Notes under the pieces: model-generated | Databases searched by the model: none | Seen by the model: the letters and a program-made list of their open reading frames with translations, nothing else | What the model was told of the DNA's origin: nothing | NCBI GenBank assembly: GCA_965242495.1 | Contig: OZ251446.1 | Span: forward strand, 1-64,000 | DNA from: CBDESN01 sp965242495 | GTDB lineage: Bacteria; Pseudomonadota; Alphaproteobacteria; MPNO01 | Direction: 5' to 3' | DNA length: 64,000 nt | Position numbers and translations under genes: made by a program | Shown here: positions 35,728 to 44,976 of the stretch, piece after piece | Layout: the number at the start of each line of letters is the position of its first letter | How positions within the stretch are numbered: the stretch's first letter is position 1

Positions 35728-37041
35728 ATGCGGCTATCGCGCTACTTCATGCCGACCATGAAGGACGAGCCGGCCGAGGCGCAGATCGTCTCGCACCGGC
35801 TGATGCTGCGCGCCGGCATGATCCGCCAGGCGAGCGCCGGGATCTATTCCTGGCTGCCGATGGGTCTCCGCGCGCTCAGGAACGTCGAGCGGATCGTGCG
35901 CGACGAGCAGGACAGGGCGGGCTGCCAGGAAATGCTCATGCCCACCATCCAGTCCGCCGATCTGTGGCGCGAGAGCGGACGCTACGACGACTACGGCAAG
36001 GAGATGCTGCGCATCACCGACCGGCACGGCCGGGCGCTGCTCTACGGCCCGACGAACGAGGAGCTGGTCACCGACATCTTCCGCCATTACGTCAAGAGCT
36101 ACCGCGAGCTTCCCAAGCTGGTCTATCACATTCAGTGGAAGTTCCGCGACGAAGTGCGCCCCCGCTTCGGCGTGATGCGCGGGCGCGAGTTCCTGATGAA
36201 GGACAGCTATTCGTTCGACCTCGACCATGCCGGGGCGCGCCGCGCTTACGACAAGATGTTCATCGCCTATCTCCGCACCTTCGCCCGTCTGGGTCTCAAG
36301 GCGATCCCGATGCGGGCGGAGACGGGCGCCATCGGCGGCGATCTGAGCCACGAGTTCATCATTCTCGCCGGCACCGGCGAGAGCGAGGTCTTTTGCCATC
36401 GCGAGTTGACCGAGCGCGACGTCCTGGCCGCGGACGTGGATTACGACGCCGACCTGGCCCCGGAGGTCGAACGCTGGACCGGGCTGTACGCGGCGACCGA
36501 CGAAAAGCACGATCCCGCCGCGGCCCGGACCCTCGGCGATCGGCTGGTCCGCGCGCGCGGCATCGAGGTCGGGCATATCTTCCATTTCGGCGCCAAATAC
36601 TCCAAGGCGATGGATGCGTTCGTCGTCGGCCCCGATGAGGAGCGCATCTACCCCCAGATGGGCTCCTACGGCATCGGCGTCTCCCGTCTGGTGGGGGCGA
36701 TCATCGAAGCGTCGCACGACGAGCACGGCATCGTCTGGCCCGAGAGCGTGGCCCCCTTCGGCGTCGCGGTCGTCAATCTCAAGAGCGGCGACGCCGCCTG
36801 TGACCGGATATGCGAAGACGTCTATCGTCGGCTCGACCGTTCGCGCGGCGACGCGCTGTATGACGATCGCGAGGAGCGGGCGGGCGCCAAGTTCGCCGAC
36901 ATGGACCTGATCGGCGCGCCTTGGCAGCTCATCGTCGGGCCGCGCGGCGCGGGCGCCGGAACGGTCGAGGTCAAGCGCCGGGCGACCGGGGAGCGCCAGG
37001 AGCTGACGGTCGAGTCCGCGCTCGCCCGCATCGCCGGATAG
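35728..37041 (+). CDS. proS: Prolyl-tRNA synthetase, short type without editing domain
   Basis: A 437-residue class II synthetase that charges tRNA-Pro. Motif 2 ('RDEVRPRFGVMRGREFLMKDSYSFD') and motif 3 ('MGSYGIGVSRLVGAIIEASHDEHGIVWPESVAPF') are intact, and the anticodon-binding domain forms the last 100 residues. Between motifs 2 and 3 the editing insertion of E. coli ProRS (about 180 residues) is absent, as in many alphaproteobacteria; such enzymes rely on separate trans-editing proteins. proS-lolC-lolD-dnaE is a conserved order. Confidence 0.96.
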   Translation: MRLSRYFMPTMKDEPAEAQIVSHRLMLRAGMIRQASAGIYSWLPMGLRALRNVERIVRDEQDRAGCQEMLMPTIQSADLWRESGRYDDYGKEMLRITDRHGRALLYGPTNEELVTDIFRHYVKSYRELPKLVYHIQWKFRDEVRPRFGVMRGREFLMKDSYSFDLDHAGARRAYDKMFIAYLRTFARLGLKAIPMRAETGAIGGDLSHEFIILAGTGESEVFCHRELTERDVLAADVDYDADLAPEVERWTGLYAATDEKHDPAAARTLGDRLVRARGIEVGHIFHFGAKYSKAMDAFVVGPDEERIYPQMGSYGIGVSRLVGAIIEASHDEHGIVWPESVAPFGVAVVNLKSGDAACDRICEDVYRRLDRSRGDALYDDREERAGAKFADMDLIGAPWQLIVGPRGAGAGTVEVKRRATGERQELTVESALARIAG

Positions 37042-37056
37042 GCGGCCGCCCGGCGC

Positions 37057-38307
37057 GTGATCTTCTCCCCGTTCGAGCGGATGGTGGCCCTGCGCTACCT
37101 GAAGGCGCGGCGGGAGGAAGGGGTGATCTCGGTCATCGCCGGTTTCTCCCTCGCCGGCATCGCCCTGGGCGTGGCGACGCTGATCGTCGTCATGTCGGTC
37201 ATGAACGGTTTTCGCGCCGAACTCATCGACCGGATCGTCGGGTTGAACGGACATCTGGCCGTGTACGCGGCCCAGCCCGGCCCGCTGCGGGCGTTCGACG
37301 CCGCCGCCGACCGTCTGCGCGGCCTCGACGGCGTCCTATCCGTCGCCCCCTTCGTCGAAGGCCAGGTCATGGCGACCGCCAACGGGGTCGCCTACGGGGC
37401 GGTGGTGCGCGGCGTCCGGCGGGCCGACCTCGCCGCGCGCGAGATCGTCGCCGGCAATCTGCGCCAGGGCGGCCTCGCGGAGTTCCGGGGGTTCGATCGC
37501 ATCCTCGTCGGCGCCCGCTTCGCCCGCCGCTTCGGCGTCGGCGTCGGCGACGCCGTGCGTCTGGTCTCGCCGCAGAGCGAACCCACCGCCTTCGGATCGC
37601 TGCCGCGCATCAAGACCTATCGGGTCGCGGCGGTGTTCGAGGTCGGCATGTTCGAATACGATTCGAGCTTCGTCTTCATGCCCCTGGCCGCGGCGCAGCG
37701 CTATTTCCGCACCGGCCGCGGGGTGACCGGCCTCGAATTGACGGTGGCCGAACCCGACCGGGTCGCCGCCTTGCGGGACGGCGTGATATCGGCCGCCGGG
37801 ACGCCCGCGCGCGTCGTCGACTGGCGGGACGCCAATTCGAGCTATTTCAACGCGCTCGAAGTCGAACGCAACGTCATGTTCCTGATCCTGACGCTGATCA
37901 TCCTGGTCGCCGCGTTCAACATCGTCTCCGGCCTGATCATGCTGGTGAAGGACAAGGGTCGGGACATCGCCATCCTGCGCACGATGGGCGCGACCCGCGG
38001 CATGGTCATGCGGATATTCTTCCTCGCCGGGGCATCGGTCGGCGTCGTCGGGACGTCGATCGGCTTCGCGCTCGGGCTCGTCGTCTCCGACAACATCGAG
38101 ACCCTGCGCCGATGGCTGGAGGGGCTGACCGGGGGCGACCTGTTCGCCGCCGAGATCTATTTCCTGTCGCAGCTGCCGTCGAAGGTCGAGACCGGCGACG
38201 TGATAAGCGTGATCGCGATGTCGCTCGCCCTGTCGTTGATCGCGACGATTCATCCGGCCTGGCGCGCGTCCCGCGTCGATCCGGTCGAAGCGCTGCGCTA
38301 TGAGTGA
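37057..38307 (+). CDS. lolC: Lipoprotein-releasing system permease (LolC/E family)
   Basis: A 416-residue inner-membrane protein that, with LolD, extracts lipoproteins for transfer to the outer membrane. 'FERMVALRYLKARREEGVISVIAGFSLAGIALGVATLIVVMSVMNGFR' holds the first helix. Three more helices lie in the C-terminal half ('FLILTLIILVAAFNIVSGLIMLVKDKGRDIAILRTMGATR'). A large periplasmic domain sits between. Only one LolC/E-type gene is present, so a homodimer (LolF-like) is likely. The start is GTG 37057. lolD overlaps its end by 8 bp. Confidence 0.94.
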   Translation: MIFSPFERMVALRYLKARREEGVISVIAGFSLAGIALGVATLIVVMSVMNGFRAELIDRIVGLNGHLAVYAAQPGPLRAFDAAADRLRGLDGVLSVAPFVEGQVMATANGVAYGAVVRGVRRADLAAREIVAGNLRQGGLAEFRGFDRILVGARFARRFGVGVGDAVRLVSPQSEPTAFGSLPRIKTYRVAAVFEVGMFEYDSSFVFMPLAAAQRYFRTGRGVTGLELTVAEPDRVAALRDGVISAAGTPARVVDWRDANSSYFNALEVERNVMFLILTLIILVAAFNIVSGLIMLVKDKGRDIAILRTMGATRGMVMRIFFLAGASVGVVGTSIGFALGLVVSDNIETLRRWLEGLTGGDLFAAEIYFLSQLPSKVETGDVISVIAMSLALSLIATIHPAWRASRVDPVEALRYE

Positions 38308-39001
38308 GTCGCCGCTCGAGCTGATCGACGTTCGCCGGGCCTTCGCGCAGGGCGGCGCCCGGCTCGAAGTCCTGCGCGGCGTCTCGCTCGACCTTCGGCC
38401 CGGTGAGATGGTGGCGCTGGTCGGGCCGTCGGGCGCCGGAAAATCGACGCTGCTCCACATCGCCGGGCTGCTGGAGCGGCCGACCGACGGCGAGGTCCGG
38501 CTCGCGGGCGCGCGCTTCGGGCGGCGCGCCGGCGCGGGCGACGACGACGATGCGCGGACCGCGCTGCGACGTCGCCATCTGGGCTTCGTCTACCAGTTCC
38601 ACCATTTGCTCCCCGATTTCTCCGCCCTCGACAACCTCGTCCTGCCGCAGATGATCGCCGGCGCGAAGCGGCCGCGCGCGCGCCGCCGGGCCGGCGAACT
38701 GCTCGAGATGGTGGGGCTCGCCGCGCGCGCCCTCCACCGGCCGGCCAAGCTGTCCGGCGGCGAGCAGCAGCGCGTCGCCATCGCGCGGGCGCTGGCGAAT
38801 TCCCCCAAGGTCCTGCTGGCCGACGAGCCTACCGGCAACCTCGACCGGGATACGGCGCAAGGAGTGTTCGAGTTGCTCGTCGGGATCGTCCGCGAGGCCG
38901 GTTTGGCGGCCTTGATCGCGACCCACAATCTCGATCTCGCGCAGCGGATGAATCGCATATTGGCGCTTCGCGACGGGCGGATCGCCGACGCCTCGCACTG
39001 A
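38300..39001 (+). CDS. lolD: Lipoprotein-releasing ABC transporter ATP-binding protein
   Basis: A 233-residue ATPase. Walker A is 'GPSGAGKST', the Q-loop region is 'LGFVYQFHHLLPDFSALDNL', the signature is 'LSGGEQQRVAIARAL', Walker B is 'VLLADEPTGNLD' and the H-loop is 'IATHN'. The 'YQFHHLLPDF' segment is typical of LolD. It overlaps lolC. A repeat cluster follows. Confidence 0.95.
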   Translation: MSESPLELIDVRRAFAQGGARLEVLRGVSLDLRPGEMVALVGPSGAGKSTLLHIAGLLERPTDGEVRLAGARFGRRAGAGDDDDARTALRRRHLGFVYQFHHLLPDFSALDNLVLPQMIAGAKRPRARRRAGELLEMVGLAARALHRPAKLSGGEQQRVAIARALANSPKVLLADEPTGNLDRDTAQGVFELLVGIVREAGLAALIATHNLDLAQRMNRILALRDGRIADASH

Positions 39002-39007
39002 GCGTCC

Positions 39008-39277
39008 GTTCGAGAATCGCGCTTATCCATCGGCTCGAGGCGGATACGCCGACAATTCGTCATTCCCGCGAAAGCGGGAATCCATATTCGCATCCCGTTT
39101 CCCGCCTCCGTGGAGACGAGGGGGCTGTGACGACGGTCCGAGGGAAGGCCATCGGCTCGAGGCGGATACGCCAAGGGTTTCCTCACACCCGCGAAAGCGG
39201 GAATCCAAGGACCTTGACGAGATCCATCGAAGCGGTCGCGCTCCGGCGGGACCCGATTTCTCAAACGGACTCCGAGC
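39008..39277. repeat. REP-like mosaic repeat cluster B
   Basis: The gap between lolD and dnaE (39002-39378) holds no gene. It contains the hairpin core at about 39062-39081 and 39187-39203, two copies of the 'CATCGGCTCGAGGCGGATAC' module (39029 and 39150 regions), a 'GTGACGACGGTCCGAGGGAA' module, and at 39205-39275 the same 70-bp module that ends cluster A. The last module lies about 36 bp before a possible -10 (TATGTT, 39311-39316) for dnaE. Confidence 0.85.
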
Positions 39278-39378
39278 GTCCCGGCGCCGGTCGATTCGGG
39301 GCGTTCGGGCTATGTTCGCGCTGATCCTCCGGGTCGGCTGTGGCATCACTGGCCGGCAGTCCAGCAAACCGAACGAAC

Positions 39379-42300
39379 ATGGCGCAAGCGGATTTCATTC
39401 ATCTGCGGGTGCATACCGCCTACTCGCTGTCCGAGGGCGCCATCAAGATCGACGAGCTCGTCGGTCTGTGCCGCCGCGAGAACATGCCCGCGGTGGCGGT
39501 AACCGATTCGGGCAATCTGTTCGGCGCGCTCGAATTCTCCCTGGCCGCCGCCGGGCGCGGCGTACAGCCGATCGTCGGCTGCCAGCTGGCCATCGCCCGG
39601 TCGAACGACGACGAGTCGTTCGACGGCAATGGCGGCGCCCGGGGCGGGCCGGCGCGCGATGCGCGCGACGCGCTCGTCGTTCTGGTCCAGAACGAGGCGG
39701 GCTACGCCAATCTCCTGCAGCTGGCGTCGAAGGCCTATCTCGACTCGCCGGACGGCCCGCGCCTGTCGCTCGAAGACGTCGAAGCGCATGCCGAGGGTCT
39801 GATCGCATTGACCGGCGGCTTCGACGGCGCGGTGGGCCGGCTGCTCGCCGAGGGGCAGATCCAGCTGGCGAAGGGAATGCTCGAGCGGCTGGCGCAGGCG
39901 TTTCCGGACCGGCTGTACGTCGAGCTGACGCGGCACGGACTCGAGATCGAGCGGCGCATCGAGGACGACCTCGTCGATCTCGCCTATACTCAGGATCTCC
40001 CGCTGGTCGCCACCAACGACGTCTATTTCGCCGACGCCGGCATGTACGAGGCGCATGACGTGTTGCTGTGCGTCGCCGAGAACGCCCACGTCTCCGCGAC
40101 CGAGCGCCGCCGGCTGACTCCGGATCACCGCTTCCGGTCGGCGGCGGAGATGCGCGCGCTGTTCGCCGATCTGCCCGAGGCGGTGGCCAATACGGTCGTC
40201 GTGGCGCAGCGCTGCGCCTTCATGCCGGAGACGCGCGATCCGATTCTGCCGCCGTTCGCGACTCCGCCCGGCGTCACCGAGGCCGACATGCTGCGGGCGG
40301 AGGCGGAACGCGGGCTCGAGGCGCGGCTGGAAGCCCATGTCTATGCGGCCGGGATGGAGCCGGCCGCGCGCGACGCCGCGGCGGCGCCCTATCGCGAACG
40401 GCTCGCCTTCGAGCTCGACGTCGTGATCGGGATGGGGTTCGCCGGCTACTTCCTGATCGTCGCCGAGTTCGTCCAGTGGGCGCGGCGGCAGCGCATACCG
40501 GTCGGGCCGGGCCGCGGTTCGGGCGCCGGGTCCGTGGTCGCCTGGGCCTTGACGATCACCGATCTCGATCCGCTTCGCTTCGGACTCCTGTTCGAAAGGT
40601 TTCTCAACCCGGAGCGGGTGTCGATGCCCGACTTCGACATCGATTTCTGCCAGGACCGGCGCGACGAGGTCATTCGCCACGTCCAGAAGAAATACGGCGG
40701 CGACCGCGTGGCGCAGATCATCACCTTCGGCAAGCTCCAGGCGCGCGCCGCCCTCCGCGACGTGGGCCGGGTGCTCGGTATGCCCTACGGCCGGGTCGAC
40801 CGCATCTCCAAGCTGGTTCCGTTCAACCCCGCCAACCCGCCGACCCTGGCCGAGGCTCTCGAGAAGGAGCCGCAGCTCCAGGAGCTTCGGGACGGCGACG
40901 AGACCGTCCGCCAACTGATCGACGTCGCGATGAAGCTCGAGGGGCTGTATCGGCACGCATCGACCCATGCCGCCGGGGTCGTCATCGGCGACCGGCCGCT
41001 CGCCTCGCTGCTGCCGCTCTATCGCGATGCGGGTTCGGACATGGCGGCGACGCAGTTCTCGATGAAGTACACGGAGCTCGCCGGCCTGGTGAAGTTCGAC
41101 TTGCTCGGGCTCAAGACCCTGACCGTCCTGGAGCGCGCGGTCGAACTGCTCGCCCGGCGGGGCGTCGCGGTGGACCTGTCGGCGTTGCCGCTCGACGACC
41201 CCGCGACCTACGGGATGCTCGGCGGCGGCGATGCGACCGGCGTGTTCCAGATGGAAAGCGCCGGGATGCGCGACGTGCTGCGGCAGATGCGTCCCGACTG
41301 CTTCGAGGATCTGATCGCCCTCGTAGCCCTCTATCGGCCGGGTCCGATGGACAACATCCCCCGCTACGTCGCCTGCAAGCACGGGCGCGAGAAGCCCGAC
41401 TACCTCCACCCCCGGCTCGAGCGCATCCTCAAGGAGACCTTCGGCGTCATCATCTACCAGGAACAGGTGATGGAGATCGCCCGGACCCTGTCCGGGTTCA
41501 GCCTCGCCAGAGCCGACATCCTGCGCCGGGCGATGGGGAAGAAAATCAAGGCCGAGATGCAGGCCCAGCGCGCGGCGTTCGTCGACGGCGCGGTCGCGCG
41601 CGGCGTGGAGCCGGCCAAGGCCGACCGCATCTTCGAACAGGTCGACAAGTTCGCGGGGTACGGCTTCAACAAGTCGCATGCCGCCGCCTACGCGCTGGTC
41701 GCCTATCAGACGGCATGGCTCAAGGCGAACCATCCGGTCGAGTTCCTGGCCGCCCTGATGAGCCTGGACATGGGCAATGCCGACAAGCTCAACGCCTTCC
41801 GCGAGGACTTGAAGCGGCTCGACATCCCGCTGTTGCCGCCCGACGTCAACCGGTCCGAGGCCGGCTTCTCGGTCGAGGCCGCGCGTAACGGCGCGGCGCA
41901 CGGCGCCGTCCGCTATGCGCTGGGCGCGATCCGGCATGTCGGGCGGCGGGCCATGGCCGAGGTCGTCGCGGAGCGCGACGCCGGCGGTCCGTTCGCCGAC
42001 GAGTTCGACTTCGCGCGCCGGGTCGGCAACCGGATCGCCAACAAACGCCAGCTCGAGAATCTCGTCCGCGCCGGGGCGTTCGACGGCGTCAACCCCAATC
42101 GGCGCCAGCTCTGCGAGAGCGTCGAAAATCTGCTTCGCGTCGGCGCCATGGCGCTGGCGGACCGCGACAGCAACCAGCAGAATCTGTTCGGCGAAGACGC
42201 GGCGATCCTCTCCCCGACCGATGCCGAGCGCCCGGCGGTGGAGGACTGGCCGACGATGGACCGCCTCGCCCACGAACACGATGCGGTGGGGCTCTACGTT

Positions 42301-42876
42301 TCGGCCCATCCGCTCGACGATTGCGCCGGCAAGCTCGCCGCGTTGGGGGTGAGCGCCTTCGCCAGCCTGTCGAGCGCGGCGCAGGGCGCCAGTCCGAAGC
42401 TCGCCGGCGTGATCCTGGGCGTGCAGGAGCGCGTCTCGGCCAAGGGCAACCGGTTCGCCTACGTCCGGTTGAGCGACCCGACCGGCGCCTTCGAGGTCGT
42501 CGTGTTCAGCGAGCTGCTGGCGCGCGCGCGGCCGCTGTTGGAGCCCAACGCGCGGGTGCTGGTCGCGGTCGAGGTCCGCGACGATGCGGAGCGCGGCGGC
42601 CTTCGTCTGACCGCGCAGCGCTTCGAACCGCTCGACGAGGCGCTGGGCCGGGCGGCGCAGGCTCTGCGGGTCGTCGTCGACGGGACCGGCGGCCTCGAGA
42701 GCCTGAAGCGCGCGCTCGCCGGGCGGCCCGAAGGCCGGGCGCGGATCAGCCTCGTCATCGGCCTCGACGGCGCTCGCGAAGCCGAGGTCGCGCTGCCCGG
42801 GAAATACGAATTGTCGCCCGAGCTGATGGCGGCCGTGACCGCGGTTCCCGGCGTGTCCGGAATCCGCGAGGTCTGA
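39379..42876 (+). CDS. dnaE: DNA polymerase III subunit alpha
   Basis: A 1165-residue replicative polymerase of the DnaE1 type. The N-terminal PHP domain starts 'FIHLRVHTAYSLSEGAIKIDELV'. The palm carries 'GPGRGSGAGSVVAWAL' and the catalytic Asp pair in 'MPDFDIDFCQDRRDEVI' (about residues 417-425). 'YRPGPMDNIPRYV', 'IYQEQVMEIARTLSGFSLARADILRRAMGKK' and 'GYGFNKSHAAAYALVAYQTAWLKA' follow. A C-terminal OB domain is present ('PKLAGVILGVQERVSAKGNRFAYVRLSDPTGAFE'). ATG 39379 is chosen because homology begins there; an upstream in-frame start would run into the repeat cluster. Confidence 0.96.
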   Translation: MAQADFIHLRVHTAYSLSEGAIKIDELVGLCRRENMPAVAVTDSGNLFGALEFSLAAAGRGVQPIVGCQLAIARSNDDESFDGNGGARGGPARDARDALVVLVQNEAGYANLLQLASKAYLDSPDGPRLSLEDVEAHAEGLIALTGGFDGAVGRLLAEGQIQLAKGMLERLAQAFPDRLYVELTRHGLEIERRIEDDLVDLAYTQDLPLVATNDVYFADAGMYEAHDVLLCVAENAHVSATERRRLTPDHRFRSAAEMRALFADLPEAVANTVVVAQRCAFMPETRDPILPPFATPPGVTEADMLRAEAERGLEARLEAHVYAAGMEPAARDAAAAPYRERLAFELDVVIGMGFAGYFLIVAEFVQWARRQRIPVGPGRGSGAGSVVAWALTITDLDPLRFGLLFERFLNPERVSMPDFDIDFCQDRRDEVIRHVQKKYGGDRVAQIITFGKLQARAALRDVGRVLGMPYGRVDRISKLVPFNPANPPTLAEALEKEPQLQELRDGDETVRQLIDVAMKLEGLYRHASTHAAGVVIGDRPLASLLPLYRDAGSDMAATQFSMKYTELAGLVKFDLLGLKTLTVLERAVELLARRGVAVDLSALPLDDPATYGMLGGGDATGVFQMESAGMRDVLRQMRPDCFEDLIALVALYRPGPMDNIPRYVACKHGREKPDYLHPRLERILKETFGVIIYQEQVMEIARTLSGFSLARADILRRAMGKKIKAEMQAQRAAFVDGAVARGVEPAKADRIFEQVDKFAGYGFNKSHAAAYALVAYQTAWLKANHPVEFLAALMSLDMGNADKLNAFREDLKRLDIPLLPPDVNRSEAGFSVEAARNGAAHGAVRYALGAIRHVGRRAMAEVVAERDAGGPFADEFDFARRVGNRIANKRQLENLVRAGAFDGVNPNRRQLCESVENLLRVGAMALADRDSNQQNLFGEDAAILSPTDAERPAVEDWPTMDRLAHEHDAVGLYVSAHPLDDCAGKLAALGVSAFASLSSAAQGASPKLAGVILGVQERVSAKGNRFAYVRLSDPTGAFEVVVFSELLARARPLLEPNARVLVAVEVRDDAERGGLRLTAQRFEPLDEALGRAAQALRVVVDGTGGLESLKRALAGRPEGRARISLVIGLDGAREAEVALPGKYELSPELMAAVTAVPGVSGIREV

Positions 42877-42900
42877 TTCCTCCCTCCTCGGCCGGCGCGC

Positions 42901-42929
42901 TTGCGAAAGCGGGTTCGGCGGGGTATGTA
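42901..42929 (+). promoter_or_regulatory. Sigma-70-type promoter of rpsB-tsf
   Basis: TTGCGA (42901-42906) and TATGTA (42924-42929) are separated by exactly 17 bases, 123 bp upstream of rpsB. The long leader (about 115 nt) is the place where S2 autoregulation acts in other bacteria. No other feature is seen in 42877-43052. Confidence 0.6.
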
Positions 42930-43052
42930 ACCTGCACTACGCACGCGGGGTTCGGGGCTTCCGGGCGAGACGACGGAGGCGACCATCCGGTGTCCGGCCC
43001 CCGGGCCGGGCCAATCCCCGCGGAGGTCCAACCGGAAAAGGACTCCTACCCG

Positions 43053-44003
43053 ATGGCGATGCCCGAGTTCTCGATGCGCCAGCTTCTCGAAGCCGGCGTC
43101 CATTTCGGCCACCACACCCGGCGCTGGAACCCGAAGATGGGTCCCTATCTGTTCGGTATCCGCAACCGCGTCCACATCATCGACCTCCAGCAGACGGTGC
43201 CGATGCTGCACGCCGCTCTGGCGGCGATCCGGGAGACCACGGCCAATGGCGGGCGGGTCCTGTTCGTCGGCACCAAGCGCCAGGCGAGCGACCTGATCGC
43301 GAGCGCCGCGATCCGATGCGGCCAGTATTACGTCAATCATCGCTGGCTCGGCGGCACGCTCACCAACTGGAAGACGATCACGGCGTCGGTCCGCCGGTTG
43401 CGCGAGCTCGACGACGTCGTGAACGGCGAGGAAACGGGCCTGACCAAGAAGGAGCTCCTGGGTCTCACGCGCGAGCGCGACAAGCTTCAGCGCGCATTGG
43501 GCGGGATCAAGGAGATGGGCGGGCTGCCGCACATCCTGTTCGTCGTCGACACCAACAAGGAATCGATCGCGGTCAAGGAGGCGATCAAGCTCGACCTCCC
43601 GGTGGTCGGCGTCATCGACAGCAATTCGGATCCGACCGGCATCACCTATCCGATACCGGGCAACGACGACGCGATCCGGTCGATCTCGCTATATTGCGAT
43701 CTGGCGGCCCGCGCCGTGCTCGACGGTCTGCAACAGGAGGCGATCGCCGCGGGCAGGGACATCGGCGAGGCCGAGGACGGCCCGATGGACGCCGCCCCGG
43801 AGGCGTCGGACGCGCCCGACGCCGCCGGCGAAGCCGCCGGGGCCGGAGAAGCGCCGGCGGACGGCGAAACCGCGGGCGCCGGAGAGGCGCCGGCGGAGGG
43901 CGGAGCCGCGGAAGCCGGAGAGGCGCCGGCGGCCGAAGCGGAGCCTTCGTCCGACGGGACCGGCGAGCCGGGCGGCGAAGCCGCCGACGAGCCGGCCGGA
44001 TAG
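43053..44003 (+). CDS. rpsB: 30S ribosomal protein S2
   Basis: 316 residues. The S2 core (residues 1-235) shows 'LLEAGVHFGHHTRRWNPKMGPYLFGIRNRVHIIDLQQTV', 'FVGTKRQASDLI', 'YYVNHRWLGGTLTNWKTI' and 'VGVIDSNSDPTGITYPIPGNDDAIRSI'. A C-terminal tail of about 75 residues is low-complexity, rich in Ala, Glu and Gly, with repeats of 'AGEAPA' type. Alphaproteobacterial S2 often has such tails, but this one is long. ATG 43053 precedes the conserved 'MPEFSMRQLLEAG'. tsf follows 31 bp later. Confidence 0.96.
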   Translation: MAMPEFSMRQLLEAGVHFGHHTRRWNPKMGPYLFGIRNRVHIIDLQQTVPMLHAALAAIRETTANGGRVLFVGTKRQASDLIASAAIRCGQYYVNHRWLGGTLTNWKTITASVRRLRELDDVVNGEETGLTKKELLGLTRERDKLQRALGGIKEMGGLPHILFVVDTNKESIAVKEAIKLDLPVVGVIDSNSDPTGITYPIPGNDDAIRSISLYCDLAARAVLDGLQQEAIAAGRDIGEAEDGPMDAAPEASDAPDAAGEAAGAGEAPADGETAGAGEAPAEGGAAEAGEAPAAEAEPSSDGTGEPGGEAADEPAG

Positions 44004-44034
44004 CCGGCCGCATCGCAGTCAGGCGAGGTATTTC

Positions 44035-44958
44035 ATGGCCCGGATCACGGCGGCTTTGGTGAAGGAACTCCGCGACAAGACCGGCGCGGGCATGATGGAC
44101 TGCAAGAAGGCGCTGACCGAAACCGGCGGCGTCGTCGAGGACTCGGTTGATTGGCTGCGCAAGAAGGGGCTCGCCGCGGCCGCCAAGAAGGCCGGCCGGA
44201 TCGCCGCCGAGGGCCTCGTCGCGGTGGCCGTGTCGGATCGCGCCGGGGCCGTGGTCGAGGTCAATTCGGAAACCGACTTCGTCGCCCGCAACGATCTGTT
44301 CCAGGAGTTCGTGGGGCGCGTCTCGCAGCTCGCCCTCGACGCCCGGGGCGACGTCGAGGCGTTGAACGCCGCCGCCCTGCCGCAAGGCGGAACGGTGGCC
44401 GAGGGTCTCACGGAACTGGCGGCGAAGATCGGCGAGAACATGACCATCCGGCGCGCTGCGGCGCTCGAAGTCGGCGCCGGGGCGGTGGCGCATTACGTTC
44501 ATGGCGCGGTCGTCCCCGGATGCGGGCGGATCGGCGTCGTCGTCGGCCTGGAGTCCGAAGGCGACGCGGAACGGCTCGCGGCGTTCGGCCGCCGGATCGC
44601 GATGCACGTAGCGGCCGCCAGCCCGCGCTGGGTTTCCGCCGACGCGGTCGATCCCGCCGCTCTCGAACGCGAGCGCGAGATCCTCGCCGCCCAGGCTCGC
44701 GCCGCCGGCAAGCCGGACGCCATCGTGGACAAGATGGTCGAAGGGCGGCTCCGCAAGTTCTACGAGGAGGTGGCGCTCCTCGATCAGCCCTTCGTCATCG
44801 ACGGCGAGATCAAGGTCCGCCAGGCGGTCGAGGCCGCGGAGCGCGAGGCGGGCGCGCCGATCTCGATCGCCGGCTTCCTGCGCTACGCCCTCGGCGAGGG
44901 CGTCGAGCGCCGGCGGGAGGACTTCGCCGCCGAGGTCGCGGCGACGCTCGAACGATAG
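44035..44958 (+). CDS. tsf: Elongation factor Ts
   Basis: A 307-residue nucleotide-exchange factor for EF-Tu. The N-terminal UBA-like module 'LVKELRDKTGAGMMDCKKALTE' and the core 'VNSETDFVARNDLFQEFV' are diagnostic, including the TDFVA residues that contact EF-Tu. Length is typical. pyrH follows 18 bp after its stop. Confidence 0.97.
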   Translation: MARITAALVKELRDKTGAGMMDCKKALTETGGVVEDSVDWLRKKGLAAAAKKAGRIAAEGLVAVAVSDRAGAVVEVNSETDFVARNDLFQEFVGRVSQLALDARGDVEALNAAALPQGGTVAEGLTELAAKIGENMTIRRAAALEVGAGAVAHYVHGAVVPGCGRIGVVVGLESEGDAERLAAFGRRIAMHVAAASPRWVSADAVDPAALEREREILAAQARAAGKPDAIVDKMVEGRLRKFYEEVALLDQPFVIDGEIKVRQAVEAAEREAGAPISIAGFLRYALGEGVERRREDFAAEVAATLER

Positions 44959-44976
44959 CGCGGCGCGGATACGCAC

